Positions 23,233-31,811 of a DNA stretch of 64,000 nt are shown here, piece by piece. Made by a program: the position numbers and the translations under genes. Positions within the stretch are counted from its first letter, which is position 1. Each line of letters starts with the position of its first letter. Under the pieces are notes generated by a model. The model worked only from the letters and a program-made list of their open reading frames with translations, was not told the DNA's origin and searched no databases. The DNA is from Winogradskyella sediminis (GTDB taxonomy: Bacteria > Bacteroidota > Bacteroidia > Flavobacteriales > Flavobacteriaceae), in NCBI RefSeq assembly GCF_003387355.1, contig NZ_QUNH01000001.1, positions 1,498,023-1,562,022 of the forward strand, in the 5' to 3' direction.

Positions 23233-23895
23233 CTAGTGCTCTTCATTTTTTTTTAGCAACCCAGGAAACTTAGCCTTAAATTTGTTTAATCGAGGTATAG
23301 ACACATTTCTAATATAACTTTGATTTGGGTGCAAACGTTCGTAGTTTTGATGGTAGTCTTCAGCAATCCAAAATTTCTGAAATGGATAAACTTCTGCTGC
23401 AATCGTTGCATTTAATGCTTGGGCTAATGCCGCTTTTTTATCCTCAATAATCTTTTTTTGCTCATCGTTTTGATAAAAAATAATGGAACGATACTGTGAG
23501 CCATGATCAGGACCTTGACCATTAACTTGTGTGGGGTTTTGAGAACCAAAGTACACATCTACTAATTCCGAAAAGCTAATGATTTTAGGATTGTAAATAA
23601 CCTCTACAGCTTCAGCATGACCTGTTTTACCAGTATTGCTTGCTTCATAGGTAGGTTTTTCTGTAAATCCACCAGAATATCCAGAGATAACCTCTTCGAC
23701 CCCTTTTACACTTTCATATACGGCCTCAACACACCAAAAACAACCGCTTGCAAAATACGCTTTGGCCTTGCCGTCTTTAAAGGGAACAACTACGGGTTCT
23801 GCATCTATAATCGCTTGTTGCTTAGGGTTAACTTGTGCCTGATTATGACAACTAAATACTAGTGAGATCGTTAAAATACTAAATAACTTTTTCAT
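23233..23895 (-). CDS. msrA: Peptide-methionine (S)-S-oxide reductase, exported lipoprotein form
   Basis: A 220-residue MsrA. The catalytic cysteine is C52 in GCFWC, with C55 next to it; YSGG, GHAEAVEV and the C-terminal HQNYERLHP complete the active-site region. An N-terminal lipoprotein-like signal (SLVFSC, C16) indicates that it works outside the cytoplasm, repairing oxidised methionines of envelope proteins. No msrB is adjacent. Convergent with the methyltransferase gene. Confidence 0.93.
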   Translation of the reverse strand: MKKLFSILTISLVFSCHNQAQVNPKQQAIIDAEPVVVPFKDGKAKAYFASGCFWCVEAVYESVKGVEEVISGYSGGFTEKPTYEASNTGKTGHAEAVEVIYNPKIISFSELVDVYFGSQNPTQVNGQGPDHGSQYRSIIFYQNDEQKKIIEDKKAALAQALNATIAAEVYPFQKFWIAEDYHQNYERLHPNQSYIRNVSIPRLNKFKAKFPGLLKKNEEH

Positions 23896-23978
23896 GCTTT
23901 AATTTTTCTTTTAGTTGTAGTCGTAGAAAGTTATAAAACCTTAATTGTAATTTTTATAAAATTTTATTAATATTAATA

Positions 23979-24006
23979 AAAAAAGCCCTTGCAAATGCAA
24001 AGGCTT
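23979..24006 (-). terminator. Terminator of the coiled-coil/Nif3 operon
   Basis: On the minus strand AAGCC(T)TTGCA, loop TT, TGCAA(G)GGCTT is followed by a run of seven T, just downstream of the gene ending at 24029. Confidence 0.85.
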
Positions 24007-24028
24007 AATTATATAATATTTAAAATGT

Positions 24029-24814
24029 TTACTTGCTAAGCTTAGCAAATAATTTATTCATTTTTACTTTTTCTTCTTCGGCTAAACCAGCATCAACAAG
24101 AATACGACCACTATGTTCATCTGTAATTACTTTTTTACGAGAAGCAATTTCTACTTGAATTTGTGGAGGAATAGTAAAGAAAGAACCACCAGAAGCACCG
24201 CGTTCAATCGCTACAACAGCTAAACCATTTTTAACGTTGTTTCTAATTCTTTGGTAAGCTTTTACTAAACGCTCGTCAATTTTCTTTTGAAAATCTAAAG
24301 ACTTTTCTTTTAAAGCTTCTTCTTCTTTTTCAGTTTCTTTTAAAATCTCATTAAGCTCACCTTTTTTGTGCTTTAAGTGTGCAGTACGGTCTTTTAAACG
24401 CTCTTTAGTTTCAGAAATAACTTCTTTTTTCTGCTCAATCTGAACTTTGAATTCTTTAATGTGCTTTTCAGCTAATTGAATTTCTAATTCTTGAAATTCT
24501 ATTTCTTTAGTCAATGAGTTGTATTCTCTGTTATTTCTAACATTCTTTTGTTGCTCACTGTATTTTTTAATTAAAGTTTTAGCTTCTTCGATGAGGTTTT
24601 TCTTCCCTTTAATCTCTTCATCAATAATAGTTAGGCTATCATTTAGCTTTTCCATTCTTAAGTTAAGCCCTTCAACTTCGTCTTCTAAATCTCTAACTTC
24701 TAAAGGAAGTTCTCCTCTGACATTTCTTATTTCGTCTACTCTAGAGTCAATTAGTTGTAAATCATATAGTGCTCTCAAACGCTCTTCAACAGAAACTTCA
24801 GCTTTTTTTGCCAT
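24029..24814 (-). CDS. CT398/zf-RING_7-like coiled-coil protein with lost zinc-ribbon cysteines
   Basis: A 261-residue protein, about residues 8-190 being a long coiled coil rich in E and K. The C-terminal block (GASGGSFFTIPPQIQVEIASRK..DEHSGRILVD) aligns in pattern with the C4 zinc ribbon of this family (CGGCxxxxPPQ ... CxxCGRIL), but every cysteine is replaced and the protein contains none. It is therefore likely a structural coiled-coil protein that cannot bind zinc at this site. It starts 2 bases after the Nif3-like gene ends, so the two are cotranscribed, as in many Bacteroidota. Confidence 0.85.
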   Translation of the reverse strand: MAKKAEVSVEERLRALYDLQLIDSRVDEIRNVRGELPLEVRDLEDEVEGLNLRMEKLNDSLTIIDEEIKGKKNLIEEAKTLIKKYSEQQKNVRNNREYNSLTKEIEFQELEIQLAEKHIKEFKVQIEQKKEVISETKERLKDRTAHLKHKKGELNEILKETEKEEEALKEKSLDFQKKIDERLVKAYQRIRNNVKNGLAVVAIERGASGGSFFTIPPQIQVEIASRKKVITDEHSGRILVDAGLAEEEKVKMNKLFAKLSK

Positions 24815-24816
24815 AA

Positions 24817-25911
24817 TTATAAATACTTTATCGGATTTGTATTTGTCTTTGATAAAATGATTGCAAAATTAGTGATTTTTTTTGATAGATAGTCTACTAA
24901 AAACGATTTTGTGAACTGTTCGCTCTCATAATGTCCAATATCTGCCAACACTATGCTGTTTTCTGCACTAAAAAAATCGTGATATTTCAGATCTGAAGTA
25001 ACCAATATATCAGCCTTTGCGGCCTTAGCAGCAGAAATTGCAAAGCTACCAGAGCCGCCTAATACAGCGATGCGTTTAATAGAGGTATTTAATGGCTTTG
25101 AATGTCGTATACATTCCGTATTCATTCTATCTTTAATGAATTTTAAACAATCTTCGGTGGTCATCGCCTCATTGAGCTCTCCAATCATACCAATTCCAAT
25201 ATGTTGGTTGGTATTATCTAATGTTGAAATTTCGTAAGCAATCTCTTCATAGGGATGCGCATCAAAAAGCGTTTTTAATACGTTTGATTCTAAATGTTTT
25301 TTGAATGTTACAGAAATTGCAATTTCCTTTTCTATATGTAATTTTCCTTTTTCACCTAAAACAGGATTAGAATTTTCGTTGCCTAAATAAGTCCCTTCTC
25401 CTTCAACATTAAAGCTGCACGATTCGTAGTTGCCAATATCTCCTGCGCCAGCATTAAACAATGATTTCCTTAACGCTTCTGCATTTGCTTTTGGAACGTA
25501 GGTTTGTAACTTTTTAATCGTTCCAGATTGAGGTATGAGAATTTTTTTATTTGTCAATCCTAATTGGTCGCATATAATTGAATTAACACCTTGTAAAGCA
25601 TTGTCTAAAGCGGTATGAATAGAAAATATAGCAATATTATGTTGAATCGCTTTTATTACCACGCGTTCTACATATGTTTTACCGGTTAATTTTTTTAACC
25701 CAGAAAATATAATAGGATGGAAACTTACAATGAGGTTACAGTTATTTTCTATAGCTTCATCTACAACCGCTTCAAGGGTATCTAATGTTACAAGAATACC
25801 AGACACGGTTTCATTTTTATCGCCAACTAAAAGTCCTACGTTGTCAAAATCTTCGGCATAAGCTAAAGGAGCTAAGTTGTGCAAGTGATTAATTACGTCT
25901 TGTATAATCAT
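24817..25911 (-). CDS. Nif3/DUF34-like dinuclear metal-binding protein
   Basis: A 364-residue protein of the Nif3-like (YbgI/GTP cyclohydrolase 1 type 2-like) family. The metal-site histidines are in VSFHPIIFSG and FSIHTALDN, with further ligands in the C-terminal ADIGHYESE. The middle (about 125-235) is the PII/CutA-like insert seen in longer members (KLQTYVPKANAEALRK..FDAHPYEEIAYE). The family's reaction is not firmly established. It has a promoter box at 25928-25935 and is divergent from lpxK. Confidence 0.88.
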   Translation of the reverse strand: MIIQDVINHLHNLAPLAYAEDFDNVGLLVGDKNETVSGILVTLDTLEAVVDEAIENNCNLIVSFHPIIFSGLKKLTGKTYVERVVIKAIQHNIAIFSIHTALDNALQGVNSIICDQLGLTNKKILIPQSGTIKKLQTYVPKANAEALRKSLFNAGAGDIGNYESCSFNVEGEGTYLGNENSNPVLGEKGKLHIEKEIAISVTFKKHLESNVLKTLFDAHPYEEIAYEISTLDNTNQHIGIGMIGELNEAMTTEDCLKFIKDRMNTECIRHSKPLNTSIKRIAVLGGSGSFAISAAKAAKADILVTSDLKYHDFFSAENSIVLADIGHYESEQFTKSFLVDYLSKKITNFAIILSKTNTNPIKYL

Positions 25912-25927
25912 AAGTGTATATTTGTTT

Positions 25928-25935
25928 CAAAAATA
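25928..25935 (-). promoter_or_regulatory. Promoter -7 box of the Nif3-like operon
   Basis: TATTTTTG on the minus strand (25935-25928), 16 bases before the ATG at 25911, inside the 40-base gap shared with the lpxK promoter. Confidence 0.5.
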
Positions 25936-25951
25936 ATATAATTTAGTCATC

Positions 25952-26950
25952 GTGAAATTTATCCGCATCATATTGTTTCCTATCGTACCAATTTATTTTG
26001 TAATTACTTGGTTACGTAATTGGTTATATAATGTAGGTATAAAGCAGTCCAAGTCTTATGATTTTCCTGTGATTTGTGTGGGAAATCTCAGTACAGGTGG
26101 AACAGGAAAAACACCAATGATAGAATATTTAATTCGATTGTTGCAAGATGAAAAATCGCTCGCCACATTAAGTCGTGGTTACAAAAGAAAAACGAAAGGA
26201 TTTATCTTGGCAGACAACACTGCAAATGCCGATACCATTGGTGATGAACCATTTCAGTTTTATAGAAAATTTAAAAACCTTACTGTGGCAGTTGATGCAG
26301 ATCGGCAACATGGTATTGAAAAACTTAAGGCATTGTTACGGCAACCCAAAGTGATACTGCTAGATGATGCTTATCAACATAGAAAGGTGAGGGCAGGTTT
26401 TAATATCCTATTAACCGCCTATAATAATCTTTATTATAAAGATATTGTTTTGCCAACAGGGAATCTGCGAGAGCCGCGTTCTGGTGCCAATAGAGCTAAT
26501 GTAATTGTTGTTACCAAGTGTCGCAAAGATATGTCGGAAAGTGAAAAACTAAGTATTGCTACTAAATTACGCATAGATAGTAATCAACAGCTCTTCTTTA
26601 GTTATGTCGATTATGCAACGAAAGTGGAGTCAGTATCTAAATCATTAGATTTAATAACATTACCTAAGTTTACTTTGGTTACAGGTATAGCCAATGCAAA
26701 ACCATTGGTGGATTTCTTAGCGAGTAAGGGGTTAAAATTTGATCATTTAGAGTATGGTGATCACTATAATTTTAGGGCTTCTGATATTGAGACTTTAGCT
26801 TCAAAATCATTAATTCTTACAACTGAAAAGGATTATGTAAGACTGAAGGATTATAATAGTTTAGAAGGAAAGTTGTTTTATATACCTATTGAAGTTAAGT
26901 TAGATAAGGAGGAAGAATTTAATGCTATGGTTAAGGGATTTGTTAATTAA
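25952..26950 (+). CDS. lpxK: Tetraacyldisaccharide 4'-kinase
   Basis: A 332-residue membrane-associated kinase that phosphorylates the 4' position of the lipid A disaccharide. An N-terminal membrane helix (residues 4-22) precedes the modified Walker A GNLSTGGTGKT (44-54), then LSRGYKR, DDAYQHRKV and LLTAYNNLYYKD..LPTGNLREP typical of LpxK. Start is GTG at 25952, in CATCGTGAAATTT, a context shared with the gene at 51764. The 3' end overlaps the convergent kinase gene by 8 bases. Confidence 0.95.
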   Translation: MKFIRIILFPIVPIYFVITWLRNWLYNVGIKQSKSYDFPVICVGNLSTGGTGKTPMIEYLIRLLQDEKSLATLSRGYKRKTKGFILADNTANADTIGDEPFQFYRKFKNLTVAVDADRQHGIEKLKALLRQPKVILLDDAYQHRKVRAGFNILLTAYNNLYYKDIVLPTGNLREPRSGANRANVIVVTKCRKDMSESEKLSIATKLRIDSNQQLFFSYVDYATKVESVSKSLDLITLPKFTLVTGIANAKPLVDFLASKGLKFDHLEYGDHYNFRASDIETLASKSLILTTEKDYVRLKDYNSLEGKLFYIPIEVKLDKEEEFNAMVKGFVN

Positions 26951-29183
26951 AAAAGCTAGATACTATTTTTTCTCCAGATAGTGCCGCATGTAGTTTGTCT
27001 TCAAAATCATCTTGTTTAAATGGCTTAGAAATAATATCATCAAAACCGGCTTCACCAAACTCGTGCATTTTATCTTCTAATGTTACTGCTGTGAGGGCAA
27101 AAATGGTTAATTCCTTATCGAAAGTTCTAATGATTTTAGTGGCTTCTAAACCGCTAATACCAGGCATATGGATATCCATTAAAACAACATCATATGTGGT
27201 TTCTTTTACTTGCTCAACTGCAGCTTCACCATTATCAACCACATCACAATAAAGATTCATTTTGTTAAGAATCTTTTTCGTAATCATTTGGTTGATTTTA
27301 TTATCTTCTACAATCAGAATTTTAACGTTACTTAAATCCAATCCTTCCATTTTATTTTCTTTTTTAACTTCAACTACTTCGGTTTTTTCAACAACATCAT
27401 CAAACTCTAATGGGATTTCGAAAAAGAATGTGGTGCCTTTACCAAGCTCACTCTTTAAATGAATAGTTCCTTTAAGAATTTGAATTAGTCCTTTTACAAT
27501 AGATAATCCTAAACCAGTACCTCCGTATTTTCTGTTGATTTGTACAGAGCCTTGAGAGAAACTCTCAAACATGTGGTCTTGTTTTTCTTTTGTAATACCA
27601 ATGCCATTATCTTCAATTTCGAAGCGAAGTGTGTACACATTGTCTTTGAGGTCAACTTTGCGTGTTCTCACCCAGATGTCTCCACCTTTTGTGAATTTAA
27701 TAGCATTACCAAGTAGGTTAATTAGGATTTGGGAAATCTTTAATTGGTCACCAACAAATGTTTCTGGTAACCCTTTTTCATATTCAAAATGAATTTGAGT
27801 CTCTTGGTCTTTTGCAGAATTGCTTAATGCCGAGATTACATTTTCTAATTTGGTTTTAAGGTTAAATCGCTCAGGATCTATTTCAACTTTATTGGCTTCT
27901 ATTTTATTAATTTGAAGAATATCGTTAATAAACGTTAATAGATAGTCGCCTGAAAATTTTAATGATTTTAAATGCGGTATTTGATGTTCTTTTGGATCTT
28001 CGTCTAACAACATATTCGTTAATCCGGTTACGGCATATAATGGTGTACGCAGCTCGTGCGTAACTGTAGATAAGAAATTAGCTTTGGTTTTAGAGGCTAA
28101 TTCAGCTTTTTCTTTAGCCACAATAAGTTCATCATTTTTTTTATGAAGCATTGTGTTGGTGTTCAGTCTTATGTTATTGTTTTTGTACAATGACAAGGTT
28201 AGTAACGATAAGATTGTAATTAAAGCGATACTTAAGATTGTTGTGATTCTAGTAAAAGCATGTTCTGCACTAACTTCATCTATTTGTGCTTTTAATTGTG
28301 CGTTTTCAGCGTCTTTATAATTATTAATGGATGCGTTAGATACACCTGAGGCGATGTTTTCTCGGGTAACATTTAATATTGAATCTGATAAGTGAATATG
28401 TCTTTTAATGTAATTATGAGCACTTTTATAATTGCCATTTTGCTCGTGTATATCACTAAGAATAACATAAGCTTCATCAATGTTTTCTATAATCTTTTCA
28501 GCTTGTGCAATTGCTAAGCCTTCTTCTGTTTGGGCCAAAGCCATCTTCGGATTATTTAAAGCACTATAAACTTTGCCACTCTGAATTAAGGCGCTACTTA
28601 AACGACGCTTCTGATCGTATTTTTTAGCTATAATCGTTGTTTTTTCGAGTTTCGTTTTCGCTTCTTCGTATTTTTCTTGAGCGATATAGGCTTTGGCTTC
28701 ATTAAGGGTTACATCAGAAATATATTCTTCTAAATCTTCTTGTTCAAAGAGATTTTTAGCAGATTCGTAATAGACTAAAGCTTTGTCGTATTTGCGTTGC
28801 GTACTAAAAATTACACCTTTTATGTTGTAGGTGATTGCAAGGTTGCTGTAATCATCATTTTCACGTTGTAGTTGAATGGCTTTACTGAGCGAAACGGTAG
28901 CTTGGTCTTCCTCACCAACTAAAAATTGTACTTTGGCAATTTTTGTATGAATCGTACCTTGACTCGTTTTGTCGTCAATCTTTTCAGCGATTAAAAGCGC
29001 TTTATCTAGATTGTCTTTGGCGTTATAATAGTTACCACGATCATTATCTAACTTGGCTTGGTTTAAGTGTTCCGCAAGCCTTAAAGTAAGCATATCCTCA
29101 TCTTCTACGCTTTCTTGTTGTGCGAAAATAAGACCACAAAAACATGCTAAAATAACAAATATGTAGTATTTGATCTGGGACAT
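26943..29183 (-). CDS. TPR-sensor hybrid histidine kinase/response regulator
   Basis: A 746-residue hybrid kinase. Order: signal peptide (to about LIFAQ), TPR repeats (about 30-285), one transmembrane helix (about 311-331, ITTILSIALITILSLLTLSLY), coiled coil, HisKA with H376 in VTHELRTP, HATPase_c (DNGIGIT, GTGLGLSIVKG), and a C-terminal receiver with D670 in VLMDIHMPG. No DNA-binding output domain is present and no partner is adjacent. The periplasmic TPR part probably senses a protein or peptide. Overlaps lpxK tail-to-tail by 8 bases. Confidence 0.92.
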   Translation of the reverse strand: MSQIKYYIFVILACFCGLIFAQQESVEDEDMLTLRLAEHLNQAKLDNDRGNYYNAKDNLDKALLIAEKIDDKTSQGTIHTKIAKVQFLVGEEDQATVSLSKAIQLQRENDDYSNLAITYNIKGVIFSTQRKYDKALVYYESAKNLFEQEDLEEYISDVTLNEAKAYIAQEKYEEAKTKLEKTTIIAKKYDQKRRLSSALIQSGKVYSALNNPKMALAQTEEGLAIAQAEKIIENIDEAYVILSDIHEQNGNYKSAHNYIKRHIHLSDSILNVTRENIASGVSNASINNYKDAENAQLKAQIDEVSAEHAFTRITTILSIALITILSLLTLSLYKNNNIRLNTNTMLHKKNDELIVAKEKAELASKTKANFLSTVTHELRTPLYAVTGLTNMLLDEDPKEHQIPHLKSLKFSGDYLLTFINDILQINKIEANKVEIDPERFNLKTKLENVISALSNSAKDQETQIHFEYEKGLPETFVGDQLKISQILINLLGNAIKFTKGGDIWVRTRKVDLKDNVYTLRFEIEDNGIGITKEKQDHMFESFSQGSVQINRKYGGTGLGLSIVKGLIQILKGTIHLKSELGKGTTFFFEIPLEFDDVVEKTEVVEVKKENKMEGLDLSNVKILIVEDNKINQMITKKILNKMNLYCDVVDNGEAAVEQVKETTYDVVLMDIHMPGISGLEATKIIRTFDKELTIFALTAVTLEDKMHEFGEAGFDDIISKPFKQDDFEDKLHAALSGEKIVSSFFN

Positions 29184-29203
29184 TCAGCTCATTTTAATTT
29201 AAA

Positions 29204-29211
29204 CAAATATA
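29204..29211 (-). promoter_or_regulatory. Promoter -7 box of the hybrid kinase
   Basis: TATATTTG on the minus strand (29211-29204) matches TAnnTTTG, 21 bases before the ATG at 29183. Confidence 0.5.
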
Positions 29212-29233
29212 ATTATTTATTCGACAAAAGTGG

Positions 29234-30229
29234 TTATTTGTCCGATAAATTGCAAATTAAATCTAAAATTCTTGAACTATATCCAGTCTCATTATCATAC
29301 CAGCCTACTATTTTTACCATGTTCCCTATCACAGAGGTCATTTGTGCGTCAAAAATACAGGAGTGTGGATTACCGACAATATCAATAGATACTATAGGAT
29401 CTTCTGTATATTCAAGAATTCCTTTTAATGCATTTTTTGAAGCATTTTCAAATATGGTATTGACCTTTTCTATAGTTGTAGGTTGTTCAACATTGATAGT
29501 AATATCAGTTAAAGACCCATTAGCCACAGGTACCCTAATACCGCAACCACCAATGACATCTGATAAATCAGGGAAAATTTTTGTCAATGCTTTGGCCGCG
29601 CCAGTTGTTGTTGGCACAATGGATTGTCCGGCTGCTCTAGCTCTCCTTAAATCTTTATGAGGCTGATCGTGCAAACTTTGGTCCGTTGTGTAAGAATGAA
29701 TCGTTGTAATATAAGCCTGTTTAATACCTAAATGCGCTTTTATTAAAGCAATCATTGGTGCCGCATTATTGGTAGTACAGGATGCATTAGAAAGGATTGC
29801 TTCCGTGCCATCGATGCTGTGATCGTTGACTCCTAAAACAATGGTTTTTATATCGTCTTCCAAAGCTGGAACGGATAGAATAACGCGCTTCGCGCCATTT
29901 AAAATATGGTGCTGAAGGTCGGTTTTAGTCTTAAATTTTCCTGTAGACTCTACAGTAAAGTCGGGCTGTACTTTTTGCCAATTAATATGTTTAGGATGCG
30001 TTTCTCTATATAAAGGTATAGCCACATCATTAACAATTATATGATTATCATCGTGTGAAACCGTGTCTGTTAAAACACCATGAATACTATCATATTTTAA
30101 TAAGTGACTTAATGTTTTTGCATCTGCTAAGTCGTTAATTGCCACCACACGGATTTGCGGATGTGCTAAAGCAAGTCTAAATACACGACGGCCAATTCTG
30201 CCAAAACCGTTAATGGCTATTGTGATCAT
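29234..30229 (-). CDS. gapA: Type I glyceraldehyde-3-phosphate dehydrogenase
   Basis: A 331-residue enzyme with INGFGRIGR at the start, the catalytic C151 in SNASCTTN and H178 in TTIHSYT. The phosphate site (RRARAAGQSIVPTTTGAA) and the C-terminal WYDNETGYS are intact. The substitutions MALRVPTPN to CGIRVPVANGS mark the flavobacterial branch. Acts in glycolysis/gluconeogenesis; NAD versus NADP preference is not certain. Its ATG overlaps the lipA stop codon by one base (TAATG), so it is translated from the lipA mRNA. Another gap paralogue may exist elsewhere. Confidence 0.93.
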   Translation of the reverse strand: MITIAINGFGRIGRRVFRLALAHPQIRVVAINDLADAKTLSHLLKYDSIHGVLTDTVSHDDNHIIVNDVAIPLYRETHPKHINWQKVQPDFTVESTGKFKTKTDLQHHILNGAKRVILSVPALEDDIKTIVLGVNDHSIDGTEAILSNASCTTNNAAPMIALIKAHLGIKQAYITTIHSYTTDQSLHDQPHKDLRRARAAGQSIVPTTTGAAKALTKIFPDLSDVIGGCGIRVPVANGSLTDITINVEQPTTIEKVNTIFENASKNALKGILEYTEDPIVSIDIVGNPHSCIFDAQMTSVIGNMVKIVGWYDNETGYSSRILDLICNLSDK

Positions 30230-31101
30230 TAATTAATATGTTTTTGTGCTTTGTACGACGATCTTACTAAGGCACTACTTTCAACATGTCTAAAACCTAA
30301 ATCTAATCCAATGGCTTTATATTCGTCAAATTGGTCTGGGTTTATAAATTGTTTTACCGGTAAGTGTTTTTTACTTGGCTGTAAATATTGACCAATGGTT
30401 ACAACATCTACATCATTAGCTCTTAAATCGTGAAGGGTTTGTATCACTTCTTCGCGTTCTTCACCTAAACCTAACATAATACCAGATTTAGTTCTTCGCT
30501 GGCCTTGGGCTTTTAAGTATTTTAAAACACCCATACTTCTATCGTATTGCGCTTGTATACGCACATCGCGCGTTAAACGTCTTACAGTTTCGATGTTATG
30601 AGAAACGACTTCAGGAGCGACATCAATAATTCTATCAATATGTTTTTCTATACCTTGAAAATCAGGAATTAGTGTTTCAAGTGTGGTTTCAGGATTCATG
30701 CGTCTTACAGCTTTTACCGTTTCAGCCCACATAATACTTCCCATGTCTTTAAGGTCATCACGATCTACACTGGTTAAAACGGCATGCTTAATCTGCATTA
30801 GTTTTATTGATCGTGCTACCTTTTCGGGTTCATCCCAATCTACAGTTTCTGGTCGTCCTGTTTTAACTCCACAAAAGCCACAAGAACGCGTGCAGACATT
30901 CCCTAAAATCATAAAAGTAGCTGTACCTTCTCCCCAACATTCACCCATATTAGGGCAGCTACCAGAGGTACAAATGGTATTTAGTTTATACTTGTCTACT
31001 AAGGTTCTTAGTTCAGTATATTTTTTGCCTGTAGGTAATTTTACTCTTAACCATTTTGGTTTACGTTCTGGTAAAATATTTGAAGCAACTTTTGTTTCCA
31101 T
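30229..31101 (-). CDS. lipA: Lipoyl synthase
   Basis: A 290-residue radical-SAM enzyme inserting two sulfurs into octanoyl groups of 2-oxoacid dehydrogenases. The auxiliary cluster cysteines are C44, C49, C55 ([12 protein letters not shown]), and the radical-SAM CxxxCxxC is C70, C74, C77. The C-terminal RSSYKA with the ligand serine is present. The start is ATG at 31101: a longer frame would begin with a TTG at 31125 that lies inside the -7 box TATCTTTG. First gene of a lipA-gapA operon. Confidence 0.96.
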   Translation of the reverse strand: METKVASNILPERKPKWLRVKLPTGKKYTELRTLVDKYKLNTICTSGSCPNMGECWGEGTATFMILGNVCTRSCGFCGVKTGRPETVDWDEPEKVARSIKLMQIKHAVLTSVDRDDLKDMGSIMWAETVKAVRRMNPETTLETLIPDFQGIEKHIDRIIDVAPEVVSHNIETVRRLTRDVRIQAQYDRSMGVLKYLKAQGQRRTKSGIMLGLGEEREEVIQTLHDLRANDVDVVTIGQYLQPSKKHLPVKQFINPDQFDEYKAIGLDLGFRHVESSALVRSSYKAQKHIN

Positions 31102-31122
31102 GCAATTTTCAATTTCTAAGGA

Positions 31123-31130
31123 CAAAGATA
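31123..31130 (-). promoter_or_regulatory. Promoter -7 box of lipA-gapA
   Basis: TATCTTTG on the minus strand (31130-31123), an exact TAnnTTTG match. It decides the lipA start, since transcription would begin about 15 bases before the ATG at 31101. Confidence 0.6.
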
Positions 31131-31265
31131 CAAACTAAATAATTAAAATAGTTGACTGCAGCAAGTGGCACTTAGTGAGAAATATCTATTTGGAAATGTT
31201 GTTTTTAGTGATAAAAATGGATTGCTGTGAGGTGAAATAGTAAGCTGGCAAGGTTTGGTATAGTT

Positions 31266-31811
31266 CTAGCGTTTAACAATAATTTCTGCTAATAGTTTTT
31301 TGGCGCGCAGAAGTTTAACCTTTACATTGTTGATTGGTTCTTTTAGCTCTTCTGAAATTTCCTTATAGCTTAATTCTTGAAAATACCTCAAATTAATAAC
31401 TTCTTGATAGTGCAATTTTAGTTTTTTTATATCGCGTAAGAGATGAGCAAGGTTTTGTTCCGTAATAATTTTGTCTTCAGGTGAAGGTGAGTTATCTACA
31501 ATATCAAAATATTGATCTTCGTTGTCTTTAGAAGTATTATTAATTGTTTTTTTCTGTTTCCGGACTAAATCGATATGAATATTTTTCGAGATAGTAATCA
31601 ACCACGTTTTAAATTTATAGGCTTCATTATAAGTGCTAATCTTATCAAAAGCTTTAGAGAAAGTTTGTATGGTAATGTCTTCAGCATCATTTTCATTTTT
31701 TGTGCGTTTAAGCTGAAAAGCATATACGTCATTCCAGAACGTATCCAATAAAAATTTAAATGCTATTTGGTTATTATTTTTGGCTTTGTCTATGGCTTCT
31801 TTTACTTCCAA
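31266..31811 (-). CDS. ECF-type RNA polymerase sigma factor (no adjacent anti-sigma)
   Basis: A 181-residue sigma-70 family protein with region 2 (AFQLKRTKNENDAEDITIQTFSKAFDKI..FKTWLITISKNIHIDLVRKQ) and region 4 (LHYQEVINLRYFQELSYKEISEELKEPINNVKVKLLRAKKLL). It overlaps the end of the glycosyltransferase gene by 10 bases, so it is cotranscribed with that gene and a small membrane protein rather than with an anti-sigma factor. Regulon unknown. Confidence 0.9.
   Translation of the reverse strand: MEVKEAIDKAKNNNQIAFKFLLDTFWNDVYAFQLKRTKNENDAEDITIQTFSKAFDKISTYNEAYKFKTWLITISKNIHIDLVRKQKKTINNTSKDNEDQYFDIVDNSPSPEDKIITEQNLAHLLRDIKKLKLHYQEVINLRYFQELSYKEISEELKEPINNVKVKLLRAKKLLAEIIVKR

Noticed and set aside
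29238-31138. Long antisense frames of 140 and 151 codons opposite gapA and lipA
   Set aside because: They mirror the codon pattern of strongly conserved genes and contain no domain; they are shadow frames.
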